Source: Blautia sp.
GTDB taxonomy: Bacteria; Bacillota; Clostridia; Lachnospirales; Lachnospiraceae
NCBI GenBank assembly: GCA_022777285.1
Contig: JALFGN010000002.1
Span: 1-33,674, forward strand
Length of the DNA stretch: 33,674 nt
Direction of reading: 5' to 3'
Shown here in pieces: positions 23,417-30,873 of this stretch. A program made the position numbers and the translations under genes. The notes under the pieces were generated by a model. It was given only the letters and a program-made list of their open reading frames with translations, was not told the origin of the DNA and ran no database searches. The stretch's first letter is position 1; each line of letters begins with the position of its first letter.

Positions 23417-24046
23417 ATGGCATATGGAAAGATCAGCAAGAAACAATCGGAAATATTAGAATATATGAAAAACGAAATCTTAAACAGAGGATTTCCTCCT
23501 TCTGTTCGTGAAATCTGTGAGGCAGTGAATCTGAAATCGACTTCTTCGGTCCATGCACATCTGGAAACTCTGGAAAAAAATGGTTATATCCGCCGTGACC
23601 CCACCAAACCTCGTGCAATTGAAATTGTAGATGATAACTTCAACCTTGTGCGAAGAGAAACGGTGAATGTACCGATCATCGGAAAAGTTGCTGCCGGCGA
23701 ACCGCTTCTGGCAGTCGAAAATATTGACGGATACTTCCCTATCCCGGCTGAATTCATGCCGAAAAATCAGGCATTTATGCTTGTTGTCCATGGGGAAAGC
23801 ATGATCAATGCCGGAATCTTTGACGGAGATTATGTCGTTGTCGAGCAGCAGGAAACAGCAAATAACGGAGAAAAGATCGTTGCTCTTGTAGAGGACTCCG
23901 CAACTGTGAAAACCTTCTATAAAGAAGATGATTTGATACGTCTGCAGCCGGAGAATGATTATCTGGAACCAATTATCGTCCATCCGGAAAAACAGTCCTT
24001 TCAGATTCTCGGCAAAGTCATTGGTGTCTTTCGTTTTATGAAATAA
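23417..24046 (+). CDS. lexA: LexA SOS repressor
   Basis: LexA represses DNA-damage genes and self-cleaves when bound to RecA filaments. The 209-residue protein has an N-terminal winged helix (FPPSVREICEAVNLKSTSSV, 27-46) and a C-terminal S24 protease domain with the Ala93-Gly94 cleavage bond (KVAAGEP), nucleophile S128 (HGESM) and general base K165 (ATVKTFY). All parts are intact. The ATG at 23417 follows GCGGAGG; the long in-frame upstream extension (from 23156) runs through the promoter and is not coding. The gene is divergent from the dehydrogenase operon. Confidence 0.97.
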   Translation: MAYGKISKKQSEILEYMKNEILNRGFPPSVREICEAVNLKSTSSVHAHLETLEKNGYIRRDPTKPRAIEIVDDNFNLVRRETVNVPIIGKVAAGEPLLAVENIDGYFPIPAEFMPKNQAFMLVVHGESMINAGIFDGDYVVVEQQETANNGEKIVALVEDSATVKTFYKEDDLIRLQPENDYLEPIIVHPEKQSFQILGKVIGVFRFMK

Positions 24047-24053
24047 CAAAAAG

Positions 24054-24096
24054 CAGCCCTGTTTTGCAGCGATTGTTTTGCTGTAAGACAGGGCTG
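24054..24096. terminator. Bidirectional intrinsic terminator after lexA
   Basis: CAGCCCTGTTTTGCAGC pairs with GCTGTAAGACAGGGCTG with a few mismatches, around a loop at 24071-24079. T-rich sequence follows on the plus strand and TTTTTG on the minus. It separates lexA from the convergent rsfS. Confidence 0.8.
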
Positions 24097-24105
24097 TGTT
24101 TCATT

Positions 24106-24459
24106 TTATTTATTCAGTTCTTCTCTCTCAATTACGGATCCATCTCTCCAGATTCTTTCCAGATCATAGAACAGACGATTTTCCTCATCAAAAACATGAA
24201 TGACGATGTCTCTGTAATCCATGAGAATCCAGTTTCCAGTCTGATAACCTTCAATCTGTTTTGGTTCATATCCGGCTCTTCCAAGCACCTCTTCTACATT
24301 GTCAGCCATTGCCTGAACCTGATTCCGGTTTGTTCCGCTTGCGATAATAAAATAATCTGCAAGCGTAGATACCTGTTCAATATCAATAATCTTTACATCA
24401 AGAGCCTTCTTGTCTTCCAATGCTTCGCAGGCCATACGTGCAAGTTCTTTACTGTTCAT
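24106..24459 (-). CDS. rsfS: Ribosomal silencing factor RsfS
   Basis: RsfS binds L14 on the 50S subunit and blocks subunit joining in slow growth. The 117-residue protein contains the family stretches ALDVKIIDIEQVSTLADYFI, IASGTNRNQVQAMADNVEE, EGYQTGNWILMDYRDIVIHV and the C-terminal FYDLERIWRD. It is the last gene of the long minus-strand run. Its ATG overlaps the yqeK stop by four bases, so the two are translationally coupled. Confidence 0.95.
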   Translation of the reverse strand: MNSKELARMACEALEDKKALDVKIIDIEQVSTLADYFIIASGTNRNQVQAMADNVEEVLGRAGYEPKQIEGYQTGNWILMDYRDIVIHVFDEENRLFYDLERIWRDGSVIEREELNK

Positions 24460-25058
24460 CGATTCTCGTATCTCCTTTCTTTATGCAGCTTCTCATAAAA
24501 ATCAAATGCATCTTTTGTCGCTGAATCCAGAGTTTTCGGGTTATTTCCAAGGTATGCAAGGGTATCTTTTAATACCTGATACATACATTCATCCAGATCA
24601 CGAAAAGCAAGTGCTCTGACAGTATTCAGATTTGGTGCTTTATTTCTTCCCGGTTCAATATAATCAGCAAGGTAAATGATTTTATCCAGTATACTCATAT
24701 CCGGTTTTCCTGTTGTATGCCACCGGATTGCAGAAAGAATCTCCGGATCCTCCACTTTGTATTTCTCTCTGGCAACATAAACCCCTACCTTTGCATGAAG
24801 CAAAAAAGGTGCCGAATATTCAATTTCTGAAACTGCAATCTGGTTTTTGGAACAGATTTTCAGTTTTTTATCATTTGGAATGCACTTCGCACAGTCATGA
24901 AGAAGTCCGGCTGTTTCTGCTTTTTCCAGATCATATCCATGTGCCATGGCAAGTGCAGCTGCGGTGTAACGGACACCTTGTGTATGTTGAAACCGGTATT
25001 TATCCTGATGTTTTTTTAACTTTTTTGCGAATGCATTTAAATCATATCGCATCTTCAT
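24456..25058 (-). CDS. yqeK: YqeK-family HD-domain hydrolase
   Basis: YqeK proteins are HD-superfamily enzymes; a symmetrical diadenosine tetraphosphatase activity is established for the family. This 200-residue protein has the metal-binding histidines and HD pair: H25 in FQHTQGVRYTA, H54-D55 in GLLHDCAK, and the later AIRWHTTGK and IIYLADYIEPGR motifs. The ATG at 25058 lies 17 bases inside the end of nadD and has AAGGA upstream; an ATG two codons later is an alternative. The nadD-yqeK-rsfS order is standard in Firmicutes. Confidence 0.92.
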   Translation of the reverse strand: MKMRYDLNAFAKKLKKHQDKYRFQHTQGVRYTAAALAMAHGYDLEKAETAGLLHDCAKCIPNDKKLKICSKNQIAVSEIEYSAPFLLHAKVGVYVAREKYKVEDPEILSAIRWHTTGKPDMSILDKIIYLADYIEPGRNKAPNLNTVRALAFRDLDECMYQVLKDTLAYLGNNPKTLDSATKDAFDFYEKLHKERRYENR

Positions 25059-25680
25059 CACAATCCTTGTACATATTATTTTCTCTGATATACGCAATTA
25101 CCGGATCCGGTAAATAATAACGTATGGTTCTCTTGGCAGCAATCCAGGAACGAAGCATTGCAGAAGAAATGTCAATATTAAGAGAGTTCAGTTTTCGAAA
25201 GCTTCCCTTATACTTTTCTTCCAGAAATTCAATCATCTCATCCAGTTTCCTGTCACTGGTATGATTTCTGGTGGCAACCACGATCGTGCATGCTTTACAG
25301 ATTCGCTCCGGTTCTCTCCATTTTTCAAAATCAAACAAAGAATCTGCCCCAAGTATAAAATAATAATCCGTATCCGGATGTTCCTTCTGTAAACGTTCCA
25401 GGGTTCTGTAAGTATAGGTGTAACTATCCTCATTCATTTCTTCCAGTGAGATGGAAAAATGAGGATTCGTCGCAATTGCTCTGCGGACCATTTCGCATCT
25501 CTGCTCATTGGTGGCTCTATGCGCACGATTTTTTTTATGCGGTGGATTTCCTGCCGGCATAAACAGCACTTCATCCAGCTCAAACTGCTCATAGGCAGTT
25601 TCTCCCAATATGAGATGTCCGATATGAACCGGATCAAAGGTTCCCCCCATAATTCCTACTCGTTTTCTTTTTGTACACAT
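25042..25680 (-). CDS. nadD: Nicotinate-nucleotide adenylyltransferase
   Basis: NadD adenylates nicotinate mononucleotide to deamido-NAD, a core step of NAD synthesis. The 212-residue protein has the nucleotidyltransferase motif GGTFDPVHIGH (12-22), FMPAGNPPHKK, the FILGADSLFDFEKW block, and DISSAMLRSWI near the C-terminus, the ISSTxIR-like motif. GGAGA precedes the ATG at 25680. It overlaps yqeK by 17 bases. Confidence 0.96.
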   Translation of the reverse strand: MCTKRKRVGIMGGTFDPVHIGHLILGETAYEQFELDEVLFMPAGNPPHKKNRAHRATNEQRCEMVRRAIATNPHFSISLEEMNEDSYTYTYRTLERLQKEHPDTDYYFILGADSLFDFEKWREPERICKACTIVVATRNHTSDRKLDEMIEFLEEKYKGSFRKLNSLNIDISSAMLRSWIAAKRTIRYYLPDPVIAYIRENNMYKDCDEDAI

Positions 25681-25697
25681 CTACACCTGTCTCCTGT

Positions 25698-25991
25698 TTA
25701 TTTTGGAAGAACAATTTTCTTCTTTTCTTTTTTTCCTTCTTTATAAAGAACAATTTTCTTTCCAATGACCTGAACCACTTGTGAACGGGTACGTTCTGCC
25801 AATACCTGTGCAATTTCCCGTGGATCATCCATACAATTCTGAAGCACATTGATCTTTATCAGTTCTCTTGCTTCCAGAGCCTCTTCTACAGAAGCAGTGT
25901 TCTCCGGTGTAAGACTGGCTTTTCCAATCTGAAGAATCGGATCCATTGTCATAGCCAGACTTTTTAAATATGCTCTCTGTTTACTTGTCAT
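25698..25991 (-). CDS. YhbY/CRS1-CRM RNA-binding protein
   Basis: This is a 97-residue CRM-domain protein that binds RNA and associates with pre-50S ribosomes in other bacteria. It opens with the family motif TSKQRAYLKSLAMTMDPI, then QIGKASLTPENTASVEEALEA, and has the GKKIVLY strand with a Lys-rich tail. AAGGAG precedes the ATG. It lies between obgE (9 bases) and nadD (17 bases), a common Firmicute order. Confidence 0.94.
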   Translation of the reverse strand: MTSKQRAYLKSLAMTMDPILQIGKASLTPENTASVEEALEARELIKINVLQNCMDDPREIAQVLAERTRSQVVQVIGKKIVLYKEGKKEKKKIVLPK

Positions 25992-26000
25992 GGTTACTCC

Positions 26001-27293
26001 TTATTTATAATAATCAAAATCAAATCCATACATACGAACCGTATCGCCTTCTTCAATTCCTGCTTTTTCCAGATCCGCAAGAATTCCACTGTCTTTCAGG
26101 AATTTCTGGAAGAATGCAAAACCTTTTTCGGAATCCAGATTCGTATAGCCAAGCATTTTTTCGATCTTCGGTCCTTCCATATGATACAGATGTTCCTCTT
26201 CTTCGTCCTTATATACACTGTAAGGAAGATTTTCCGTGATCAGCATATCTTCCGGGAAGAATTCCTGTTCAAAGATTACCGGTTCTTTATCAATCGTATC
26301 CAGAAGACCTTTTACGTAATACAAAAGTTCCTTTAATCCTTTTCCGGAAACTGCGGAAATCGCAAAAACTTTCATCCCCTGCGGTTCAAATTCCTGACGG
26401 ATTCTTTCTACCGGATCTTCGTCTTCGCTGTAAATCACATCGGTTTTATTGGCTGCAATCACCTGCGGACGCTGCATAAGAACCGGATCATAAGCTTCCA
26501 GCTCTTTATTTATCTTATAAATGTCATCTACTGGATCCCTGCCTTCGGTCGATGCTGCATCTACCAGATGAATCAGGACACGGCATCTTTCAATGTGGCG
26601 AAGAAACTGATGCCCCAGTCCGACACCTTCAGAAGCACCTTCGATCAGGCCGGGAATATCTGCAATTACAAATCCATTGCAATCATCCAGATCTACCACA
26701 CCCAGATGCGGATTCAGAGTCGTAAAATGATAATTGGCAATTTCCGGTCTTGCATTGCTGACTCTGGAAAGGAAGGTAGACTTTCCTACATTTGGAAAAC
26801 CAAGAAGTCCTACATCTGCAATCACTTTTAACTCCAGCTGTACTTCCAGCTCCTGTGCCGGCTGTCCCGGCTGTGCGTATTTGGGAACCTGCATAGTAGC
26901 TGTCGCATAGTGCATGTTTCCTTTTCCGCCTCTTCCACCTCTCAGAATAATCTGACGCTTATTTTCTCCTGACATATCTGCAATGACTTTACCGGTCGTT
27001 GCTTCTTTAATGACTGTTCCTTCCGGAACTTTCAGCACAATGTCTTTTCCGTCTGCTCCATGACAGCGCTTTTTTCCGCCTTCCTGTCCATTTTCAGCAG
27101 CATATTTTCTTTTGTGCCGGTAGTCTGTGAGTGCATTCAACCCTTTATCCACTTCAAAGATCACATCACCTCCACGGCCTCCGTCTCCACCGTCCGGACC
27201 GCCATTGGGTACATAAAGTTCTCTTCGGAAACTCACATGACCATCTCCGCCCTTTCCGGAGCGAATCACAATCTTTGCTCTGTCTGCAAACAT
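26001..27293 (-). CDS. obgE: Ribosome-assembly GTPase ObgE/CgtA
   Basis: Obg is an essential GTPase acting in 50S assembly and stress response. The 430-residue protein contains the glycine-rich Obg fold (GGPDGGDGGRGG at 31-42), the G domain with GFPNVGKS (165-172), a DIPGLIEGA switch II and NKTD, and the C-terminal OCT domain found in Gram-positive Obg (from about residue 345). GAGG precedes the ATG at 27293. A terminator lies between it and the upstream rpmA. Confidence 0.97.
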   Translation of the reverse strand: MFADRAKIVIRSGKGGDGHVSFRRELYVPNGGPDGGDGGRGGDVIFEVDKGLNALTDYRHKRKYAAENGQEGGKKRCHGADGKDIVLKVPEGTVIKEATTGKVIADMSGENKRQIILRGGRGGKGNMHYATATMQVPKYAQPGQPAQELEVQLELKVIADVGLLGFPNVGKSTFLSRVSNARPEIANYHFTTLNPHLGVVDLDDCNGFVIADIPGLIEGASEGVGLGHQFLRHIERCRVLIHLVDAASTEGRDPVDDIYKINKELEAYDPVLMQRPQVIAANKTDVIYSEDEDPVERIRQEFEPQGMKVFAISAVSGKGLKELLYYVKGLLDTIDKEPVIFEQEFFPEDMLITENLPYSVYKDEEEEHLYHMEGPKIEKMLGYTNLDSEKGFAFFQKFLKDSGILADLEKAGIEEGDTVRMYGFDFDYYK

Positions 27294-27337
27294 AATAACC
27301 TCTATCTTTCTTTCTGTTACGATTCACATCTTTATAC

Positions 27338-27371
27338 AAAAAGCGGCTTCAAACCTGAACGATTTGAAGCC
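27338..27371 (-). terminator. Intrinsic terminator between rpmA and obgE
   Basis: On the minus strand a perfect 9-bp stem (GGCTTCAAA with TTTGAAGCC, genomic 27345-27353 and 27363-27371) is followed by GC and TTTTT (complement of 27338-27342). It lies 12 bases after the rpmA stop. Downstream genes are then transcribed by read-through or their own promoter. Confidence 0.85.
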
Positions 27372-27383
27372 TCCCTTTAAAAC

Positions 27384-27671
27384 TTACTCTGCTGTTACTG
27401 GTACAACAGAAACCTGTTTTTTGTCTCTGCCTTTTCTTTCGAAACGAACAATACCATCTGTTAATGCAAATAATGTATCGTCGCCGCCGCGTCCTACATT
27501 CACACCTGGATGAATTTTCGTACCGCGCTGTCTGTAAAGGATGTTTCCAGCTTTTACAAACTGTCCGTCTGCTCTTTTTGCGCCCAGTCTTTTGGATTCG
27601 GAATCTCTACCGTTCTTAGTAGAACCAACACCTTTTTTATGAGCGAAAAACTGAAGGTTCATTCTTAACAT
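27384..27671 (-). CDS. rpmA: 50S ribosomal protein L27 with cleavable N-terminus
   Basis: L27 sits near the peptidyl-transferase centre. The 95-residue protein begins [14 protein letters not shown], the Firmicute form whose first nine residues are removed by the Prp protease at FF|A so that the tail can reach the tRNA. The remaining sequence ([22 protein letters not shown], a conserved block) is typical. GGAGGT stands 8 bases before the ATG. Prp is encoded immediately upstream, so maturase and substrate are co-transcribed. Confidence 0.97.
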   Translation of the reverse strand: MLRMNLQFFAHKKGVGSTKNGRDSESKRLGAKRADGQFVKAGNILYRQRGTKIHPGVNVGRGGDDTLFALTDGIVRFERKGRDKKQVSVVPVTAE

Positions 27672-27675
27672 GTCA

Positions 27676-28008
27676 TTACACCTCCTCGAATATTACATCA
27701 ATATATTGCATATTTTCTTCTTCCTCTTCCATTCCCTGAAGTCCGAGAATGAGAGACTTCATTAACAACGCTGCATCCCTGGAAGGTTTCTGCTGGAATT
27801 TCAATGTGATTCTTCCTTCTTCTTCATCTACATCCGTCTGAAACGGATCTTCTGTAAATGCCTCGATGGAATTCACGGTATTCAAAACAAGAACAGATAC
27901 GGCAGCACAGACAATATCTTCTCCTGCGTCTGCATATCCTGCATGTCCCCACGCATCAAATCCAAGGATTTCACCGTCACAATCCTGATAAAAGGTTACT
28001 TTTGTCAT
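27676..28008 (-). CDS. prp: Ribosomal-processing cysteine protease Prp
   Basis: Prp cleaves the L27 N-terminal extension. The 110-residue protein has the catalytic pair at the same positions as the characterised S. aureus enzyme: H22 and C34 in [18 protein letters not shown]. The C-terminus is acidic ([11 protein letters not shown]). It lies between rplU (2 bases) and rpmA (4 bases), the conserved Firmicute arrangement, where it was formerly called YsxB. Confidence 0.95.
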   Translation of the reverse strand: MTKVTFYQDCDGEILGFDAWGHAGYADAGEDIVCAAVSVLVLNTVNSIEAFTEDPFQTDVDEEEGRITLKFQQKPSRDAALLMKSLILGLQGMEEEEENMQYIDVIFEEV

Positions 28009-28010
28009 GA

Positions 28011-28316
28011 TTAAGCGTTGATCTTTTCAATTTTAACTTCGGTAAACTGCTGTCTGTGACCGTTTTTCTTGTGGTAACCGGTTTTTCTCTTATATTTGTA
28101 AACGATAACTTTTTTTGCTTTACCGTTTCCAACTACAGATGCAGTTACAGATGCGTTCGCAACATCTTCACCTACTTTTAAACCATCATTGCTTACAGCA
28201 AGAACCTGGTCAAATGTAACAGTATCTCCAGCTTCTGCTCCAAGTTTTTCTACTCTGATAACATCGCCTTCGGCTACTTTGTACTGTTTACCACCTGTTG
28301 CAATAATTGCGTACAT
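28011..28316 (-). CDS. rplU: 50S ribosomal protein L21
   Basis: L21 is a 23S rRNA-binding protein of the large subunit. The 101-residue protein starts [14 protein letters not shown] and ends with the conserved [14 protein letters not shown] block and a VKIEKINA tail. The ATG at 28316 follows TAGGAGG; a 39-codon upstream in-frame extension overlaps the leader and promoter and is not coding. It heads the rplU-prp-rpmA unit from its own promoter. Confidence 0.97.
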   Translation of the reverse strand: MYAIIATGGKQYKVAEGDVIRVEKLGAEAGDTVTFDQVLAVSNDGLKVGEDVANASVTASVVGNGKAKKVIVYKYKRKTGYHKKNGHRQQFTEVKIEKINA

Positions 28317-28404
28317 ATGGCACCTCCTATTATCATTACTCGCCAAATTACGGTGACTGACTCTTTCACAGTGCTTAAAACCTCTTTGTGCGGCATACTG
28401 GTAT
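28317..28404 (-). promoter_or_regulatory. Possible L21 leader (5' UTR of rplU)
   Basis: The predicted rplU transcript has a leader of about 80 bases between the -10 and the ATG. Autogenous L21 leaders are known in Firmicutes. I can see short self-complementary pieces (ACTG/CAGT) but cannot confirm the family fold by eye. Confidence 0.35.
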
Positions 28405-28433
28405 ATCTTAGCATGATATTTTTCATTCGTCAA
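28405..28433 (-). promoter_or_regulatory. Promoter for rplU-prp-rpmA
   Basis: TTGACG -35 (complement of 28428-28433) and TAAGAT -10 (complement of 28405-28410) have 17-base spacing. It lies immediately after the NUDIX gene stop. Confidence 0.7.
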
Positions 28434-28440
28434 TATAGTT

Positions 28441-28953
28441 TTAAAAATTTTTTTGTTTTTTTAGTTCTTTTCCATCTAAAACGGCTTCTCTCAGATTATC
28501 CCCTTCATATACCAGTTTCAATGAAAAAAAGGGATGTTCTTCTTCCAGAAGATGCAGGAATATTTTATCTCCTTCCCACAAGTCAAGATTCAACACTTCC
28601 TTTTTTTCTACCAATTCCAGAACGCCCTCGTTACATGCACACAGGGTTCCCTCATATCCGTCTGCTGTATAAAGACACATATATTCGGTCATCTCCATCC
28701 CAACATGGTTTACCGGTTTCAATACAAAGGTAACAAGTCCGCGAAACCGATAAGAGGTAAGGGTAAGACCGGTTTCTTCTTTTACTTCCCGCAGCAGACA
28801 ATCTTCCGGACTTTCATCCTTTTCAAAATGACCGCCGACTCCGATCCATTTATCTTTGTTTACATCATTTTCCTTGGATACTCTGTGGAGCATAAGATAG
28901 CTTTCCTCTTTTTCAATATAACAGAGGGTCGTAAGTATGGATTTCTTTTTCAT
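28441..28953 (-). CDS. NUDIX hydrolase (MutT-like, possibly 8-oxo-dGTP diphosphatase type)
   Basis: This is a 170-residue Nudix enzyme that hydrolyses a nucleoside diphosphate linked to another group. The Nudix box fits exactly: G41, E47, R55-E56-V57, E59-E60 and G62 ([20 protein letters not shown] then TGL). The start ([21 protein letters not shown]) resembles Firmicute MutT-type proteins, but substrate is not determinable. The ATG lies 26 bases after the rng stop with only a weak ribosome site (CAGGTAA). It is probably the last gene of the rng unit. Confidence 0.9.
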   Translation of the reverse strand: MKKKSILTTLCYIEKEESYLMLHRVSKENDVNKDKWIGVGGHFEKDESPEDCLLREVKEETGLTLTSYRFRGLVTFVLKPVNHVGMEMTEYMCLYTADGYEGTLCACNEGVLELVEKKEVLNLDLWEGDKIFLHLLEEEHPFFSLKLVYEGDNLREAVLDGKELKKQKNF

Positions 28954-28979
28954 AATGATCGGTTACCTGACACTTTCTT

Positions 28980-30173
28980 TTATTCTTGTTCCTGCAATTC
29001 TTCTGCCAGAGACTTTCTGATTTTTTTACGTGTGACTTCTACTATATTCAGTTTTGTGATGTCTACTACGTTTCCCCGTATGGGATCTTCGTTCAGGCAG
29101 CTTTGCAGAAAATGCATTAATGCTTCTTTATCTTCTGTATGTTTTAAATTAATAAAATCAATCAGAATCATACCGGACAGATTTCTCAGACGAAGTTGCC
29201 TTGCAATTTCTTTTGCAGCTTCCATATTGATTTTTCGGAAGGTCTCCTGTACTTCTTTTTTCCCTGTACATTTTCCGGAATTTACATCAATGGATACAAA
29301 GGCTTCTGTCTGCTGAATCACAAGGAAACCACCGGATTTCAGCCAGATTTTTTCAGACAATGCTTCTTTTATGGCACTTTCCAGTGCATACAGGCGAGAA
29401 AGGGGAAGCAACGGATCTTCATAAAAACGGAGTTTTTTCTCATCGATCGTATAGAATTCCAGATATTTCCGGATTTGTTCATAGAGTATCCGGTTATCGG
29501 TTATGATTTCTTCCAGTTCCTTTGTATACACATTCTGGAGTACTTGCATATATTCCGGCATGCTTTCCCGCAAAAGAGAAAAACAGGTACGTGTTCTTGC
29601 TTTTTCCCGGATTTCCTGTAATTCTCCATACAGTTTTTGAAATTCTTCCAGGATCTCTTCTTCCTTTGCTTCCCGGCTGTTGGTACGGACGATCACACCG
29701 GCATCTTCCGGAAGAACCGGCAGCAGGAGTTCTCTTAAGCGTCTTTTTTCCTCTGCCTTTAATTTTCCGGAAAATCCAAGAGGTTCCGGCACTGCTGTGA
29801 TCACAATATATCTGCCGCTCAGATTCAGATCACAGGAAACACAGGGAAGTTTTCCGCGCATTCCTTCCCGGATCACCTGTACCAGAAGTTCATCACCAGG
29901 CTTTAGCTGCCGGTTCTTTTTTTGATTCACAAAATACGGCGTACCTTTTTCATCCATGGAATAATAGCACATAATGCCATCTTGAATTTCCACAAATGCA
30001 GCACGGATATTTTCTGCAATATTTTTCACTTTTCCGATATAAATATTTCCCAGGATATGGTCGGACTCTTTTTTATGCACTTCCAGATGATTGATTTTAT
30101 ATCCAATATCCAGAGCTGCAACAATTCGTTCTTTTCCACGCACCTGCATGGGTGTCATAATCAGCTTACTCAA
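28980..30173 (-). CDS. rng: Ribonuclease G/E family endoribonuclease, short form (UUG start)
   Basis: RNase E/G endonucleases process rRNA and mRNA. From a TTG at 30173 the protein is 397 residues and begins MSKLIMTP, matching the family's usual N-terminus; the start overlaps the DUF2344 stop region, with GGGGGA 5 bases upstream. It has an S1 domain (about 38-122, NIYIGKVKNIAENIRAAFVE), and catalytic-site aspartates D296 (SIDVNSG) and D339 (ILIDFIN). It ends soon after the RKKIRKSLAEEL segment and lacks the zinc-link CPxC motif of E. coli RNase G, which is about 90 residues longer. Confidence 0.9.
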   Translation of the reverse strand: MSKLIMTPMQVRGKERIVAALDIGYKINHLEVHKKESDHILGNIYIGKVKNIAENIRAAFVEIQDGIMCYYSMDEKGTPYFVNQKKNRQLKPGDELLVQVIREGMRGKLPCVSCDLNLSGRYIVITAVPEPLGFSGKLKAEEKRRLRELLLPVLPEDAGVIVRTNSREAKEEEILEEFQKLYGELQEIREKARTRTCFSLLRESMPEYMQVLQNVYTKELEEIITDNRILYEQIRKYLEFYTIDEKKLRFYEDPLLPLSRLYALESAIKEALSEKIWLKSGGFLVIQQTEAFVSIDVNSGKCTGKKEVQETFRKINMEAAKEIARQLRLRNLSGMILIDFINLKHTEDKEALMHFLQSCLNEDPIRGNVVDITKLNIVEVTRKKIRKSLAEELQEQE

Positions 30174-30873
30174 TTTCGTCCCCCAGGTCTTCCAGTGAAA
30201 CCAGATGCATGGCATCTTCGGAACCGGTATCTGCATAGATTTCACATCTGTGTATCGTGAAATCTCCGCTGTCATAAGCATGCCCCCTATAAGCGGCAAA
30301 CGCTTCCATTACCAGTTCCGGTTTTGTATTTTTCACACTTCCGGCTGCAAGCTGCATGAAAATGCTGTCTCCCTCTAATCGCATGGCATAGATAAAAGGA
30401 CGGATATCCACTTCTTTTTCATTTTTCTTTGTTTTCTTTACAATCTTGATTTCCGGTTGTTTCAGAAATTCTGCAAGGCGCTGCTTCCAGTCTCCTTTTG
30501 GCGCTTTTCCATCACGAAATGTAACCAGATAATCGGCAGCAGCTACAAGAGACATCGCTTTTCCTGCTTTTCCCTCTTCTACCTGTCGGATGCTCAGAAC
30601 ACGCATTCCATTTGCCATAGTGTCGTTTAATGCTTTTACCATCTCTTTGGAAGAAGATGCACTTTTCAGTTCCAGATCAAAATATTCTCCGGTACTTGTA
30701 ATGCCAACACCAAGAGGCGCCGCAAACGACATGATCATATGAGGGCTGAATCCTTCTGAAAATGAAGCGTCCAATCCCGCCCGCTTTACTGCCTTCTGAA
30801 AGTAACGCATAATATCCAGATGTCCGATAAACTTCATCACACCTTCTTTTGCAAATTTTACTCTAACCTTCAA
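30166..30873 (-). CDS. TIGR03936/DUF2344 protein (UUG start)
   Basis: This is a radical-SAM-associated protein of unknown function, found beside the TIGR03960 gene in many Firmicutes. The 235-residue protein includes VRVKFAKEGVMKFIGHLD, RYFQKAVKRAG, SEGFSPHMIMSFAAPLGVG and STGEYFDLEL. The best start is TTG at 30873, 7 bases after AAAGGAGGT, overlapping the end of the radical-SAM gene by 11 bases. It overlaps the rng start as well. In some organisms the two proteins are fused, which suggests a joint role. Confidence 0.9.
   Translation of the reverse strand: MKVRVKFAKEGVMKFIGHLDIMRYFQKAVKRAGLDASFSEGFSPHMIMSFAAPLGVGITSTGEYFDLELKSASSSKEMVKALNDTMANGMRVLSIRQVEEGKAGKAMSLVAAADYLVTFRDGKAPKGDWKQRLAEFLKQPEIKIVKKTKKNEKEVDIRPFIYAMRLEGDSIFMQLAAGSVKNTKPELVMEAFAAYRGHAYDSGDFTIHRCEIYADTGSEDAMHLVSLEDLGDEIE

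Noticed and set aside
28317-28433. Upstream in-frame extension of rplU by 39 codons
   Set aside because: It overlaps the promoter and leader; [14 protein letters not shown] at 28316 is the conserved L21 start.
28534-29316. 260-codon plus-strand frame opposite the NUDIX and RNase G genes
   Set aside because: Antisense shadow; Phe/Cys/Ser-rich, crosses two real genes, no promoter or ribosome site.
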